Of a DNA stretch of 64,000 bases, positions 38,608 through 47,037 are shown in pieces. The DNA lies in assembly GCF_900107505.1 (NCBI RefSeq), contig NZ_FNQH01000005.1:98013-162012 (forward strand). The letters are read 5' to 3'. The stretch is from Trichococcus collinsii. GTDB lineage: Bacteria; Bacillota; Bacilli; Lactobacillales; Aerococcaceae. Each line of letters starts with the position of its first letter. Within the stretch, counting starts at the first letter, position 1. The notes beneath the pieces are model-generated. The model saw only the letters and a list, made by a program, of their open reading frames with translations. It ran no database searches and had not been told where the DNA came from. The position numbers were made by a program, and so were the translations under genes.

Positions 38608-38646
38608 CCCAATGAAGATGATACCTCCAATTGCATAAGGTGTCAA
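38608..38646 (-). promoter_or_regulatory. pyrG promoter with GGGC initial transcribed sequence
   Basis: On the minus strand TTGACA (38641-38646), a 17-base spacer and TATCAT (38618-38623) are followed 7 bases later by GGGCTCCC starting at 38610. A start at GGGC is what allows reiterative G addition when CTP is low. The promoter lies directly after the rpoE stop. Confidence 0.87.
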
Positions 38647-38673
38647 GAAAGAATTGGGTACCGGAGGAAATGA

Positions 38674-39282
38674 TTATTTCTCTTCGTCCTTTTCTTCCGC
38701 AACGAACTCTTCTTCCTCTTCGAATTCTTCTTCCTCTTCAAGATCTTCTTCTTCAATGATCAAGGTCAAATCTTCTTCGATACCGCTCGTGATGTCGTCA
38801 TCGTCATCCGTGATATCCACAGCATCAACATCATCGACTTCGTCCTCATCCACATCGATATCTTCATCTTCGTCAGCAACATCGATATCTTCCGGATCGT
38901 CATCATTATAATCGATTACATCATCATCATCTTCTGAAGTGGCGAATGCATTCAGCTTCTTGCGTTTCTTACGGCGGACTTTCACTTCATCCTCATCGAT
39001 ACTGGAAAGAATCTCTTCATCGATTGAATCAATTGGATACCATGAACGCAATCCCCAACGATTTTCTCCTAAAGAAATAAAGCTACCATCAATGTTCAAG
39101 TCAGTGTAGAAACGTGTCATCTTGCCTTCCAATTCTTCTTCCGACATTTCAAGATAGTCCTGTATCTGAACCAATAATTGGTTAAAGTCCAGTACGTCAC
39201 CGTTTTCTTCGAAAATTGCATGTGCAACTTCTATCATTGACAATTCGTTTTTGCTAGTACCATCTAATTGCTTCAATTTCAA
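38674..39282 (-). CDS. rpoE: RNA polymerase delta subunit
   Basis: About 202 residues. The folded N-terminal domain (to ~95) carries ELSMIEVAHAIFEENG and GENRWGLRSWYPID, followed by a short basic patch (RRKKRKK) and a long very acidic tail of D/E. Delta helps recycle RNA polymerase and sharpen promoter choice in Gram-positives. A TTG start at 39282 aligns with the family N-terminus; a GTG three codons upstream is the alternative. It lies upstream of pyrG, as in Bacillus and Enterococcus. Confidence 0.95.
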   Translation of the reverse strand: MKLKQLDGTSKNELSMIEVAHAIFEENGDVLDFNQLLVQIQDYLEMSEEELEGKMTRFYTDLNIDGSFISLGENRWGLRSWYPIDSIDEEILSSIDEDEVKVRRKKRKKLNAFATSEDDDDVIDYNDDDPEDIDVADEDEDIDVDEDEVDDVDAVDITDDDDDITSGIEEDLTLIIEEEDLEEEEEFEEEEEFVAEEKDEEK

Positions 39283-39326
39283 TGGTGTCACGTCCTTTCA
39301 AAAGTTTACTCTTAATCATACAATAC

Positions 39327-39752
39327 TCAGGTGGTAAATTGCAATTCAATTCGATAATCTCCCAATTTTTGTTCGTTCATTTGGAGTTCGTATTGCAAGG
39401 TAACTTTCCCGGCAAACGGTTTTTCCTTGAACTCCAGTAACATTTCATGGGTGATCGTTTCGATTTCCATCAGTCCGGCCGGCGTCGGGAGCATAGCCAT
39501 GCCTTTTCCTTCTGCATCGAAGGACATGCGGCTCGTCTGTTCCATTCTACGGATAATGGTCACTTTCCCTTCACGGGACAGTTTGAACGTGACCGGAACA
39601 GCTGTTTCGGCTTCTATATAACGCAGGTAGAGCCAGTTGCCCATCTCCACGATTTGGCCCATTCCTTCATATAGGAAGCTTTCCTGCTCCCCTTCTTGCT
39701 TCACCAGCGTTTCCAATTGGAACTCGATGGGCATTCCTTCTTTTAAAGACAA
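39327..39752 (-). CDS. DUF1934 family protein (YwiB-like)
   Basis: 141 residues with a lipocalin-like beta-barrel pattern of alternating strands (LYEGMGQ, LYLRYIE, GKVTIIRR, KVTLQYELQMNEQKLGDYRIELQF). YwiB-like DUF1934 proteins lie near rpoE in many Firmicutes; their role is unknown. A TTG start at 39752 is supported by GAGGTGG 6 bases upstream. The frame is open to 39842 but without a good site. Confidence 0.85.
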   Translation of the reverse strand: MSLKEGMPIEFQLETLVKQEGEQESFLYEGMGQIVEMGNWLYLRYIEAETAVPVTFKLSREGKVTIIRRMEQTSRMSFDAEGKGMAMLPTPAGLMEIETITHEMLLEFKEKPFAGKVTLQYELQMNEQKLGDYRIELQFTT

Positions 39753-39921
39753 GCTTTTCCACCTCATTAACCATCGTGCTGAAACCTTGCGGCCGCACGA
39801 GTTTTCAAATACAGTATAGCGGTAAAAATGAGTGCTGGTCAATCATTTGCGGGCTGATTTTCCAAAATGCGAAGAAATCCTGCCTTTCGCTGCATTTCAC
39901 CCTCAAATCTTTCCTGAACTT

Positions 39922-39930
39922 TGCTATAAT
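39922..39930 (+). promoter_or_regulatory. Extended -10 promoter of lipL
   Basis: TGCTATAAT fits the extended -10 pattern, 36 bases before the lipL start. No -35 match is seen at normal spacing. Confidence 0.6.
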
Positions 39931-39965
39931 GGGAGCAGAAACAGCCACAAAGATAGGAAACGCTT

Positions 39966-40808
39966 ATGACAAACCATTTAAAAAACAACATTTATCATAT
40001 CTACGATACTTCACATGGAGCATTCGGCACCGACGCACTTTCACACTTCGCGATGGGCGATGCTTTGATCAGATTGGTCGGGAACGCTGAAGCTCCGGCA
40101 GCTCTGCATTTTTGGCCGATGGAAAAGCTGGTCATCCTCGGCATGATGGACACGCGCCTTCCCCATCTGGAGGACGGCTTGCGTTACTTGAGGAGCGTCC
40201 CGACCGATATCGTCGTCCGCAATGCCGGCGGATTGGCCGTCGTTGCCGATGCAGGTATCCTGAATTTCTCCTTGGTGCTTCCCGAAACCGAGAATGCCAA
40301 ACTCACGATCAATGACGGTTATGTCCTCATGAAGGAACTGGTGGAGCAGGCTTTTTCCGATTCCGAACAAACAATTGAAGCCTTCGAAATCAGCGACTCC
40401 TATTGCCCAGGCGATTTCGACCTGAGCATCAACGGAAAAAAATTCGCAGGCATCGCGCAGCGCCGTTTCAAAAACGGCGTGGCCATCATGATCTACATGA
40501 GCGTGACCGGCAATCAGCAGCAGCGCGGGGAAATGATCCGCCGCTTCTACGCAGAAAGCCTGCAAGGTGAAGAAACCCGTTGGCATTTCCCGACCGTCGA
40601 CCCCGGTTCTATGGCAAACTTGGCGGAATTGCTGGGCAAACCTTTGACGGTAGCCGCTGTTAAGGAACGGATTTTGTCCGTCTTCGCCAACAACGGTAAT
40701 ACGCTCCTGCCAGGAGAATACACGGATCGTCTGATGTCAGAGTATGAAACAGCTTATATGAGAATGAAGAAACGCAATGAACAAGTCAATCAGGAACTGC
40801 AGTCCTAA
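39966..40808 (+). CDS. lipL: LipL-like octanoyl/lipoyl amidotransferase
   Basis: 280 residues of the biotin/lipoate ligase fold. The motif DSYCPGDFDLSINGKKFAG contains the cysteine that carries the acyl group in Bacillus LipL (YwfL), which moves octanoyl from GcvH to the E2 subunits of 2-oxo-acid dehydrogenases. VVRNAGGLAVVADAGILNFS is the substrate pocket. The cysteine rules out a plain lipoate-protein ligase. The next gene is the YwfO-like HD protein; ywfL and ywfO also lie near each other in Bacillus. Confidence 0.85.
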   Translation: MTNHLKNNIYHIYDTSHGAFGTDALSHFAMGDALIRLVGNAEAPAALHFWPMEKLVILGMMDTRLPHLEDGLRYLRSVPTDIVVRNAGGLAVVADAGILNFSLVLPETENAKLTINDGYVLMKELVEQAFSDSEQTIEAFEISDSYCPGDFDLSINGKKFAGIAQRRFKNGVAIMIYMSVTGNQQQRGEMIRRFYAESLQGEETRWHFPTVDPGSMANLAELLGKPLTVAAVKERILSVFANNGNTLLPGEYTDRLMSEYETAYMRMKKRNEQVNQELQS

Positions 40809-40836
40809 ACGGAATGACAGAAAGAGGCGATGCGAT

Positions 40837-42222
40837 TTGAGTACACACTATACCGCGGAATTATTGCCGAAAGAAAAAGTATTCCGTGACCCTGTCCATG
40901 ACTACATCCATATTCAGTACCGGATCATCATGGACCTGATCAATACACCTGAGTTCCAGCGTTTGCGTCGGATCAAACAATTAGGGACTTCTTCCTATAC
41001 TTTCCATGGCGCCGAACACTCCCGCTTCAATCATTCTCTGGGGGTCTACGAAATCGCCCGCCGGATCTGCGACAAATTCGTCCGGAATTACCCCAGCAAA
41101 GAGTCTGGGGACGGCCTTTGGGACGATGGGGAAAGGCTCGTGACGCTTTGCGCCGCTTTATTGCACGACATCGGCCACGGTCCGTTCTCGCATACATTCG
41201 AAAAAATATTCGATACGGACCATGAAGCCATCACAATCGAAATCATCACCTCCCCTGATACCGAAATCAATCGGATCCTACAGCAGATCGGACCGGATTT
41301 TCCGAACCAAGTGGCCGCTGTCATCGCCAAAACCTACGATAATCCACAGGTGGTACAGCTGATTTCCAGCCAAATTGATGCGGACCGGATGGATTACCTA
41401 CTGCGCGACGCCTATTATTCCGGCGTCACTTACGGCAATTTCGACCTCACGAGGATTTTACGTGTGATCAGGCCTTACGAGAACGGGATCGCTTTTGACA
41501 TTTCCGGCATGCATGCGGTGGAGGATTATATCGTCAGTCGCTATCAGATGTACATGCAAATCTATTTCCATCCGGTTTCCCGAGGCATGGAGGTCGTCCT
41601 CAGTCACCTCTTGAAGCGCGCGAAAGATGTCTATTTGGATGAACAAGCCGAATTTCGCCATACAGCCACTTTCCTGACGCCGTTCTTCAAGCAGACTTGG
41701 ACGCTGAAAGATTACCTGCGTTTGGATGATGGCGTCCTGACAACCTACTTTAACCATTGGCTCGATGAAAAAGATCCCATTTTGAACGATCTGGCCTATC
41801 GCTTCGTCAATCGTCATCCTTTCAAATCGGTCCGCTACACAAAAGGACGCGATGATGCTACACTGGAACGCATGAGTGCACTCATTGAGCGCATGGGTTT
41901 CAACAAGGACTACTATACTGCAGTAAACAACAGTTATGACCTGCCGTATGATCTCTACCGGCCGTACCAGGCCACGACCCGGACCCAGATTGAGCTTGTC
42001 CAGAAAAACGGCAGTTTCCTGGAGCTTTCGCAAGCAAGTTCGATCGTGTCGGCTTTGACGGGTAAGGTCCGCGGGGATGAACGTTTCTACTTTCCGCGCG
42101 AAATTACCCATAGCGACGAAGAGGCCGGCATCAATCTATTCGAATCCCTATCGCAGGAATTTTCAACTTTTTTCGAAAATGATGAAATTTTACCAATCCA
42201 ACAAACAGGAGGAACACTATGA
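40837..42222 (+). CDS. YwfO-like HD-domain phosphohydrolase
   Basis: 461 residues. The HD metal motif is ALLHDIGHGPFSH, with RFNHSLGVYEIAR upstream and QIDADRMDYLLRDAYYSG downstream, as in dGTPase-like proteins. It probably hydrolyses deoxynucleoside triphosphates. A TTG start at 40837 has GAGGCG upstream and gives the family N-terminus (EKVFRDPVHDYIH); the open frame runs back to 40777 inside lipL. Its stop overlaps the next ATG by 4 bases. Confidence 0.9.
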   Translation: MSTHYTAELLPKEKVFRDPVHDYIHIQYRIIMDLINTPEFQRLRRIKQLGTSSYTFHGAEHSRFNHSLGVYEIARRICDKFVRNYPSKESGDGLWDDGERLVTLCAALLHDIGHGPFSHTFEKIFDTDHEAITIEIITSPDTEINRILQQIGPDFPNQVAAVIAKTYDNPQVVQLISSQIDADRMDYLLRDAYYSGVTYGNFDLTRILRVIRPYENGIAFDISGMHAVEDYIVSRYQMYMQIYFHPVSRGMEVVLSHLLKRAKDVYLDEQAEFRHTATFLTPFFKQTWTLKDYLRLDDGVLTTYFNHWLDEKDPILNDLAYRFVNRHPFKSVRYTKGRDDATLERMSALIERMGFNKDYYTAVNNSYDLPYDLYRPYQATTRTQIELVQKNGSFLELSQASSIVSALTGKVRGDERFYFPREITHSDEEAGINLFESLSQEFSTFFENDEILPIQQTGGTL

Positions 42223-43031
42223 GCATCAAATTAATCGCCATCGACATCGACGGTACATTGGTAGACCCAGAGTTCAAAATCACCCCGGAAGTAAAAGCAG
42301 CCATCACGGAAGCACGTGAACAAGGCGTCAAAATCGTACTCTGCACCGGCAGACCGTTCCCTGGCGTCAAACGCTATATCAAAGAATTGGAATTGGATCA
42401 GGACGAAGATTACGTCATCACCTACAACGGCTCTTTAGTGTTGTCCACCGCAACAAATGAAGTGCTCGTTTCACATACGTTGGATTACAACGACTTCGTC
42501 AGAATCAATGAATTAGCCGATAAGTTCAACGTGCATACGCACGGAATCGACAACGAAGCCATCTATACCGCAAACAAAGATATCAGCATCTTCACGACAC
42601 GCGAGTCATTCATTACAACGATGCCGATCCGCTATCGCTCATTGGCTGAACTGCCGGAAGATAAGCTGTTCACGAAAATCATGTTCATCGACCAGCCTGA
42701 GCTGTTGGATGTATTGATTCCAGCTATTCCAGCACAGTTCCATGAAGACTATGTGATTGTCCGCAGCGAACCGCATTTCCTGGAAGTGCTGAACAAAGAT
42801 GCCGGTAAAGCCAGCGCATTGGTCGAATTGGCTGCATTATTAAATATCGAAGCGGAAAACATCATGGCCATCGGTGACAACGAGAACGACCTGAGCATGA
42901 TCGAATACGCAGGCGTTGGTGTCGCGATGGGCAACGCCGTCGATAAAGTGAAGGAAGCTGCGGATTTCATCACCAAATCTAATGCTGAAAGCGGCGTTGC
43001 GCACGCAATCCGGACCTACCTTAACAAATAA
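42219..43031 (+). CDS. Cof-type HAD-family sugar phosphatase
   Basis: 270 residues. HAD motif I is IDIDGTLVD, motif II is LCTGRPF, and motif IV is AIGDNENDLSM. A Cof-type cap domain (type IIB) lies between motifs II and III. It resembles YidA-like enzymes that dephosphorylate sugar phosphates; the actual substrate is unknown. An ATGA overlap with the HD gene shows translational coupling, and AGGAGG lies inside the end of that gene. Confidence 0.92.
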   Translation: MSIKLIAIDIDGTLVDPEFKITPEVKAAITEAREQGVKIVLCTGRPFPGVKRYIKELELDQDEDYVITYNGSLVLSTATNEVLVSHTLDYNDFVRINELADKFNVHTHGIDNEAIYTANKDISIFTTRESFITTMPIRYRSLAELPEDKLFTKIMFIDQPELLDVLIPAIPAQFHEDYVIVRSEPHFLEVLNKDAGKASALVELAALLNIEAENIMAIGDNENDLSMIEYAGVGVAMGNAVDKVKEAADFITKSNAESGVAHAIRTYLNK

Positions 43032-43048
43032 ACCGAATTTTTTCTGAG

Positions 43049-43092
43049 ATGCTACATTTTGTTGAAGGGGGTCCTTCGACAAAATGTGGCAT
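43049..43092 (+). terminator. Terminator after the HAD gene
   Basis: A 20-bp stem with few mismatches (ATGCTACATTTTGTTGAAGG / CCTTCGACAAAATGTGGCAT) is followed by TATTTTAATTAA. Confidence 0.85.
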
Positions 43093-43124
43093 TATTTTAA
43101 TTAAGTGTGAAGCAGGTGCCTGAT

Positions 43125-44003
43125 ATGGACAATCATTCTGCGGGGTTCGGCAAAACCCTCCTAAGGATAAGAAAAAATAAACGCTATTCCCAACAATACA
43201 TGGCGGAAAACAAGATCCACCAATCCACCTATTCCAAGATGGAAAGGGATCTGATCGAGCCAACGCTAGGCAACTATCGGCATCTTTTGAGCAGATTGGA
43301 CATGACCGACGAAGAGTTCCATTACATCATGCATGAATACAACTATTCCGAAAAGGAACAATTGGTGGCTGCCTTCCTGAACCTCTCCTTCAACGATGTC
43401 CGATTATTGAAGGAAATCCGGGAGAAAGCACTTAACTATTTGGGGGGCCACACCGATTACATCATCGCTGACATCGTCCATTTGGCCGATGCGCTGATCA
43501 TTTTGTCCGAAACGGGAGATATTCTGAGTGCCCGGAAAGAAGCAGTTCCGGTATGGGATAGGCTCGAAAAGCTTGACGGTTGGTATTTGGTGGAATTGGG
43601 GATGATCAATGCGATGCTGTTTCTCTTCCCCATCGACGAAGCCATCCTGATTTCCGAGACCGCCTTCACACAGACGAAGAAATACGCAAGCCATCCTTCA
43701 GCCACAAAGATAGCCATCTCGCTGCGCTATAATTTGTGCTTATTGCTGTTGAAAAATAAACACTATGAAGAGACGATTGCCTGCATCGACGCGCTTATCC
43801 CGGCTGCTAAGCAGGCTGGCTCCTACCGACACTTGTCCGTCTGCTATCTCAGAAAAGGTTTCGCCTTGGCGAAGTCGGGAAAGCCCGCTGGCAAGCAGAT
43901 GATCGACCAGGCTTTCCGATTGATCGACGCGGTGGATGACTCGGCTTTCAAGGCCGCTCTTGAAAATGAATACAATCTCCTAGAAGAGGCGGCCTCTAAA
44001 TGA
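43125..44003 (+). CDS. Rgg-family helix-turn-helix regulator with TPR-like domain
   Basis: About 292 residues. An N-terminal XRE-type helix-turn-helix (GKTLLRIRKNKRYSQQYMAEN, then STYSKMERD) is followed by an all-helical TPR-like domain, the layout of Rgg/GadR/MutR regulators. Many of these bind short secreted peptides. No obvious cognate peptide gene is seen; a 22-codon frame at 44051 lacks a ribosome site. The ATG at 43125 follows AGGTG. The small membrane protein gene downstream is the natural target to consider. Confidence 0.82.
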   Translation: MDNHSAGFGKTLLRIRKNKRYSQQYMAENKIHQSTYSKMERDLIEPTLGNYRHLLSRLDMTDEEFHYIMHEYNYSEKEQLVAAFLNLSFNDVRLLKEIREKALNYLGGHTDYIIADIVHLADALIILSETGDILSARKEAVPVWDRLEKLDGWYLVELGMINAMLFLFPIDEAILISETAFTQTKKYASHPSATKIAISLRYNLCLLLLKNKHYEETIACIDALIPAAKQAGSYRHLSVCYLRKGFALAKSGKPAGKQMIDQAFRLIDAVDDSAFKAALENEYNLLEEAASK

Positions 44004-44048
44004 GGTCGTCTTTTTGCGTCGGATTGCGAGCAAAATCATGAATAACTG

Positions 44049-44090
44049 AAATGTATCCATTGTTTCGCGCCCGCCTGCGGGCATACATTT
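44049..44090 (+). repeat. Inverted repeat downstream of the Rgg gene
   Basis: AAATGTAT / ATACATTT, with an inner CCCGC / GCGGG hairpin. It could be a weak terminator; no T run follows directly. The 229-base gap it sits in holds no convincing gene. Confidence 0.5.
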
Positions 44091-44126
44091 ATTTATGCGA
44101 TGATTTTTTATGCTTATAGGAATATT

Positions 44127-44154
44127 TTGTAGAGACGCAAAAAATCTGTAATAA
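44127..44154 (+). promoter_or_regulatory. Possible promoter of the small membrane protein gene
   Basis: TTGTAG (44127) and TAATAA (44149) are spaced 16 bases apart, 79 bases before the start codon. Confidence 0.35.
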
Positions 44155-44232
44155 AATGAGAGCAACTATGGGAAGAATGTCCTGACAATTCCCAAAATGA
44201 CCATTTCTTAAAAGAAAGGCAGGGGAAAGTCC

Positions 44233-44547
44233 ATGAATCCAAAACGATGTAACCTATGCGCTTATGTACTGGGCTGTGCCTGCCTAATTGGAATGGTACG
44301 GTATCCGGAAGTGTCAAAATCTTGGTGGCTCACAATCGGCATATGCAGCGGCTTGTTGTTTATTTCCAGCAACTGCATGGAATCCTCGCAGCATTGGACC
44401 TTCCTTGGCATCGATGCATTGAATCTGATCGTGCTGGCCTTGCTTATCCAGGTCCTTCCGCCAAGTTTGGGGGTGGTTTTGAATGTCGTTGTGCTCTTGG
44501 CTGTCTTGCTGCTCCTCTATGTCAAAAGTACTTTTCACGAAAAATAG
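44233..44547 (+). CDS. Small hydrophobic membrane protein, 104 residues
   Basis: I do not recognise the family. It has three probable membrane segments (about 8-23, 32-47 and 58-98) and four cysteines in the first 40 residues (CNLCAYVLGCAC and GICSG). The C-terminus is short and charged. It has a good ribosome site (GGCAGGGGAAAG) and its own upstream spacing, so it looks real. It follows the Rgg-type regulator in the same direction. The role is unknown; toxin, anti-sigma or transporter accessory are all open. Confidence 0.7.
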   Translation: MNPKRCNLCAYVLGCACLIGMVRYPEVSKSWWLTIGICSGLLFISSNCMESSQHWTFLGIDALNLIVLALLIQVLPPSLGVVLNVVVLLAVLLLLYVKSTFHEK

Positions 44548-44669
44548 CTGCTTTTGTATTCATTGTTTCTGATAGCAAGCTTGCCTGTTGTGAGAAAGGG
44601 GGCTCATCCATGCATTGGATCCGTCTGATCATCGGCGATATATGGTTTTTATAACAGGTGGATTACGAA

Positions 44670-44714
44670 AAAAATAAGCCAAGGCTGGGGTTTTTATCCC
44701 CGCTTCGGCTTATT
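44670..44714 (-). terminator. Terminator after the tautomerase gene
   Basis: On the minus strand AATAAGCC...GCGGGG / CCCC.GC...GGCTTATT forms a long stem and is followed by TTTTTCG. Confidence 0.87.
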
Positions 44715-44725
44715 TCATGGAATCC

Positions 44726-44914
44726 TTAAGCTTTTTCGCCTATGAATTCTCCATTTTTGGTCAAATGTTGTTTCGAAATCTCATTCAGGATCACGTGCAC
44801 GCTTTCCTTCGATACATTGGCATTTTTTACGACGGCATCCACGACATCGCGCATCAACGCTTGTTTCTGCTCGTCGGTTCTGCCTTCCAGCAATTCGATG
44901 TGAACATATGGCAT
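44726..44914 (-). CDS. 4-oxalocrotonate tautomerase family protein
   Basis: 62 residues. It starts MPYVHIELLEGR, so after Met removal proline is residue 1, the catalytic base of this superfamily. The frame allows a start two codons earlier, but the Pro-1 rule and a GAGGG site place it at 44914. It resembles Bacillus YwhB and DmpI-like enzymes, whose natural substrate is unclear. It lies downstream of the aminotransferase on the same strand. Confidence 0.9.
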   Translation of the reverse strand: MPYVHIELLEGRTDEQKQALMRDVVDAVVKNANVSKESVHVILNEISKQHLTKNGEFIGEKA

Positions 44915-44987
44915 CTTCATTTCCCTCTTTTCGCTTTATGGTTTCAACTCAGGTCCATTTTATCAATGTTTGGATTGGATTGCACTC

Positions 44988-46145
44988 CTATTTGGACGCG
45001 ATGTAAGTCTTAAGGCGTTCAGCTGCCTCAGCGACCATGTCGGTGCTCAGCGCATAGCTCATGCGGACATAGCCCTCTCCGCCGGGTCCGAAGATGGATC
45101 CAGGCAGCATACCCACTTTGGCGTTCATGCCGATTTCGCGGCAGAAGGCCTTATCGTCCGTACCGAACTTCGCCGGAATCTTCGCAAAAGCATAGAAAGC
45201 CCCTTTCAGTGCGGGAACCTCAAAGCCGGCTTCCTGCAAAGCGGGAACGAGGATGTTTCTTCTTTTTTCATATTCGGAACGCATCTTTTCGACATCAGGC
45301 GCGCTGTTGCGGAACGCCTCCTCAGCCGCACGGTTGGAAACCGTTACGCCGGTCGTCACCAACTGCTGATGGGCCAAGAACAAGGTCTTCATCCATTTCG
45401 CATCCGCTGCAAGCACACCGACGCGCCAGCCTGTCATCGCAAAGGCTTTCGAAGCGCCTTGGAACAAGATCGTGCGGTCGCGCAGCAAAGTCGCGATCGA
45501 TGTATGCTTTTCCTCGTAGGTGATTTCGCTGTAGATTTCATCACTCAGCACAAAAATGTCGTACTGCTTGATCGCGTCGGCCAAAGCCGTCAGTTCTTCT
45601 TTTGTATAGGTAGCGCCCGTCGGATTGCTCGGGTAGTTCAAAAAGATCGCTTTGACATTTTTGTTTTCGGCCATCGTCTTGTGCAACAGCTCCGGCGTCA
45701 TCAAAAAGTTGGTGTCGGAAGTGTCGACGAGGATGCATTCGCCGCGGTTCAGTTCCACCGCATAGCTGTACAATGGAAAGAACGGCGACGGGATGATGAC
45801 CTGATCGCCCGGGTTCAACAAGCCGAACGCCGCGGCGAAGAGCCCTTCAGTGGCGCCAACCGTCATCACGATCTCCGTTTCGGGATTGTAGTGCAGATCA
45901 TATTGCTTTTCCAGGAATTCACTGACTGCTTTCCGGACGCCGATTTCGCCGGAAGTGTGCGCATAATGGGACGCGTTGTCCTCGATCGCCTTGATTGCGG
46001 CTTGCTTGACGTTTTCGGGCATATCAAAATCCGGTTCCCCGATCGTCATCGGAATGCAGTCTTCCACACTGCGGAATAATTCATCAAATTCGCGGATCTG
46101 CGAAGGTTTGATGCGGGAAAATAGTTCATTCGTTGTCAAAGCCAT
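44988..46145 (-). CDS. PLP-dependent class I aminotransferase
   Basis: 385 residues. Cofactor motifs: IGEPDFDMP, NYPSNPTGATY, SDEIYSEITY, and the PLP lysine in QGASKAFAMTGWRVG. It resembles PatA-like aromatic/aspartate aminotransferases of Firmicutes; PatA acts on N-acetyl-diaminopimelate in lysine synthesis, but the substrate here cannot be fixed. The ATG at 46145 follows GGAGG. The neighbouring methionine uptake operon, starting on the other strand, hints at amino acid metabolism in general, no more. Confidence 0.88.
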   Translation of the reverse strand: MALTTNELFSRIKPSQIREFDELFRSVEDCIPMTIGEPDFDMPENVKQAAIKAIEDNASHYAHTSGEIGVRKAVSEFLEKQYDLHYNPETEIVMTVGATEGLFAAAFGLLNPGDQVIIPSPFFPLYSYAVELNRGECILVDTSDTNFLMTPELLHKTMAENKNVKAIFLNYPSNPTGATYTKEELTALADAIKQYDIFVLSDEIYSEITYEEKHTSIATLLRDRTILFQGASKAFAMTGWRVGVLAADAKWMKTLFLAHQQLVTTGVTVSNRAAEEAFRNSAPDVEKMRSEYEKRRNILVPALQEAGFEVPALKGAFYAFAKIPAKFGTDDKAFCREIGMNAKVGMLPGSIFGPGGEGYVRMSYALSTDMVAEAAERLKTYIASK

Positions 46146-46368
46146 GTGGTACATCCTCCATCCAAGTGTGCATCACCGCCAGAAACCCTCGGCGCATGCT
46201 TTTATATAGACCATATTCTATTTCTCACATAATTTTAATATTAATCAGAATACGACTATTCCGTCCATAAGTCAAGCGCACCATAGCATCATCCGTTTAA
46301 AGAGAGCGCTTTCTCTTTTTCGAAATGAGAAAATCGGAAAATTTTACGTTTCTTTTTAATCTTATCTG

Positions 46369-46397
46369 TTGACAAAGAAAGCGGGATTGGGTATATT
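46369..46397 (+). promoter_or_regulatory. Sigma-A promoter of the met transporter operon
   Basis: TTGACA (46369-46374) and TATATT (46392-46397) with a 17-base spacer. The T-box leader begins about 15 bases further on. Confidence 0.88.
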
Positions 46398-46410
46398 AAT
46401 CACATCAAAA

Positions 46411-46716
46411 ACACAGCGAAGAGAAGAGTAAATCATTCCACTCCTTCATTAGAGAGCTTGGTCAGGTGAAAGCAAGCAAGGAAGTGTTGGTTGAAGATGG
46501 TCTCAGAGTGGCTTGTCCGAAGAATAACTTCTTAAGACAGGACGGGAACGCCCGTTACAGTGTCTCAGTATGACTTGCAGCAATTTGCAGGCGCACTGGC
46601 TAAGGCGGATGCAGCGATGCTTTCGTGAACTAAGGTGGTAACACGAGATCGAACTTTGACCTCTCGTCCTTATCTTGCGCATAGAATATGCAGCAGATAA
46701 GGCGGGAGTTTTTTTG
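46411..46716 (+). promoter_or_regulatory. T-box leader 1 (probable Met specifier)
   Basis: The T-box sequence AAGGTGGTAACACGAG lies at 46632. The terminator CTCTCGTCCTTATCT / AGATAAGGCGGGAG ends in seven T residues (46661-46716), and its left arm is the same sequence that the antiterminator would use. Stem I base pairs GAGA (46421) with TCTC (46501) and contains the AGTA loop-E motif opposite GAAGATGG. ATG at 46497-46499 sits where the specifier codon should be, so uncharged tRNA-Met would switch the genes on. Confidence 0.9.
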
Positions 46717-46722
46717 TTTCTA

Positions 46723-46731
46723 TGATATAAT
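46723..46731 (+). promoter_or_regulatory. Possible extended -10 promoter between the two T-boxes
   Basis: TGATATAAT matches the extended -10 form, just after terminator 1 and before T-box 2. No -35 is visible. It would let the second T-box act alone. Confidence 0.5.
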
Positions 46732-46740
46732 TTAAACGCA

Positions 46741-47020
46741 ACGAAGAGGAAAGTAAGAATCGTAACGTATCACAGCGAGCCTGGTAGGATGAGAACAGGT
46801 ATACGGATCGGTTTTGAAGATGGCCTCGGAGCGGGAGGAATGAGCTGACACGTCAGCAAATTCCTCAAGGGAGCACCCTTTATCGTGCGCGAGTGAAGCA
46901 AGCCTTCACTCATGGAGGAATCCTGCCGCGAGGGGGATTCGAACAAAGGTGGTAACACGAATCGTCCGCATTCGTCCTTAACGTCATATTTTTTTGATGT
47001 AGGATGGATGCTTTTTTTAT
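46741..47020 (+). promoter_or_regulatory. T-box leader 2 (probable Met specifier)
   Basis: The T-box sequence AAAGGTGGTAACACGAATCG lies at 46945. The terminator GCATTCGTCCT / AGGATGGATGC, with an inner ACGTCA / TGATGT stem, ends in seven T residues (46968-47018). Stem I base pairs GAGG (46746) with CCTC (46824), with AGTA opposite GAAGATGG as in leader 1; ATG at 46820-46822 is the likely specifier. It ends 18 bases before metN. Confidence 0.9.
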
Positions 47021-47037
47021 TAGAGGAGGAAAGATAC

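Noticed and set aside
38654..38911. A serine-rich low-complexity frame on the plus strand
   Set aside because: It is the reverse of the acidic tail of RNA polymerase delta; GAA/GAT codons read backwards give Ser and Ile.
44051..44119. A 22-codon frame as an Rgg-partner peptide gene
   Set aside because: It has no ribosome site, lies in an inverted repeat and lacks the hydrophobic pattern of known short peptides.
44970..46079. A 369-codon plus-strand frame
   Set aside because: It is antisense to the aminotransferase, with no ribosome site and shadow-type composition.
46299..46318. AAAGAGAGCGCTTTCTCTTT as a second cre or repressor site upstream of the met operon
   Set aside because: It is palindromic but matches the cre pattern in only about 11 of 14 positions and lies ~50 bases upstream of the promoter; too weak to list.
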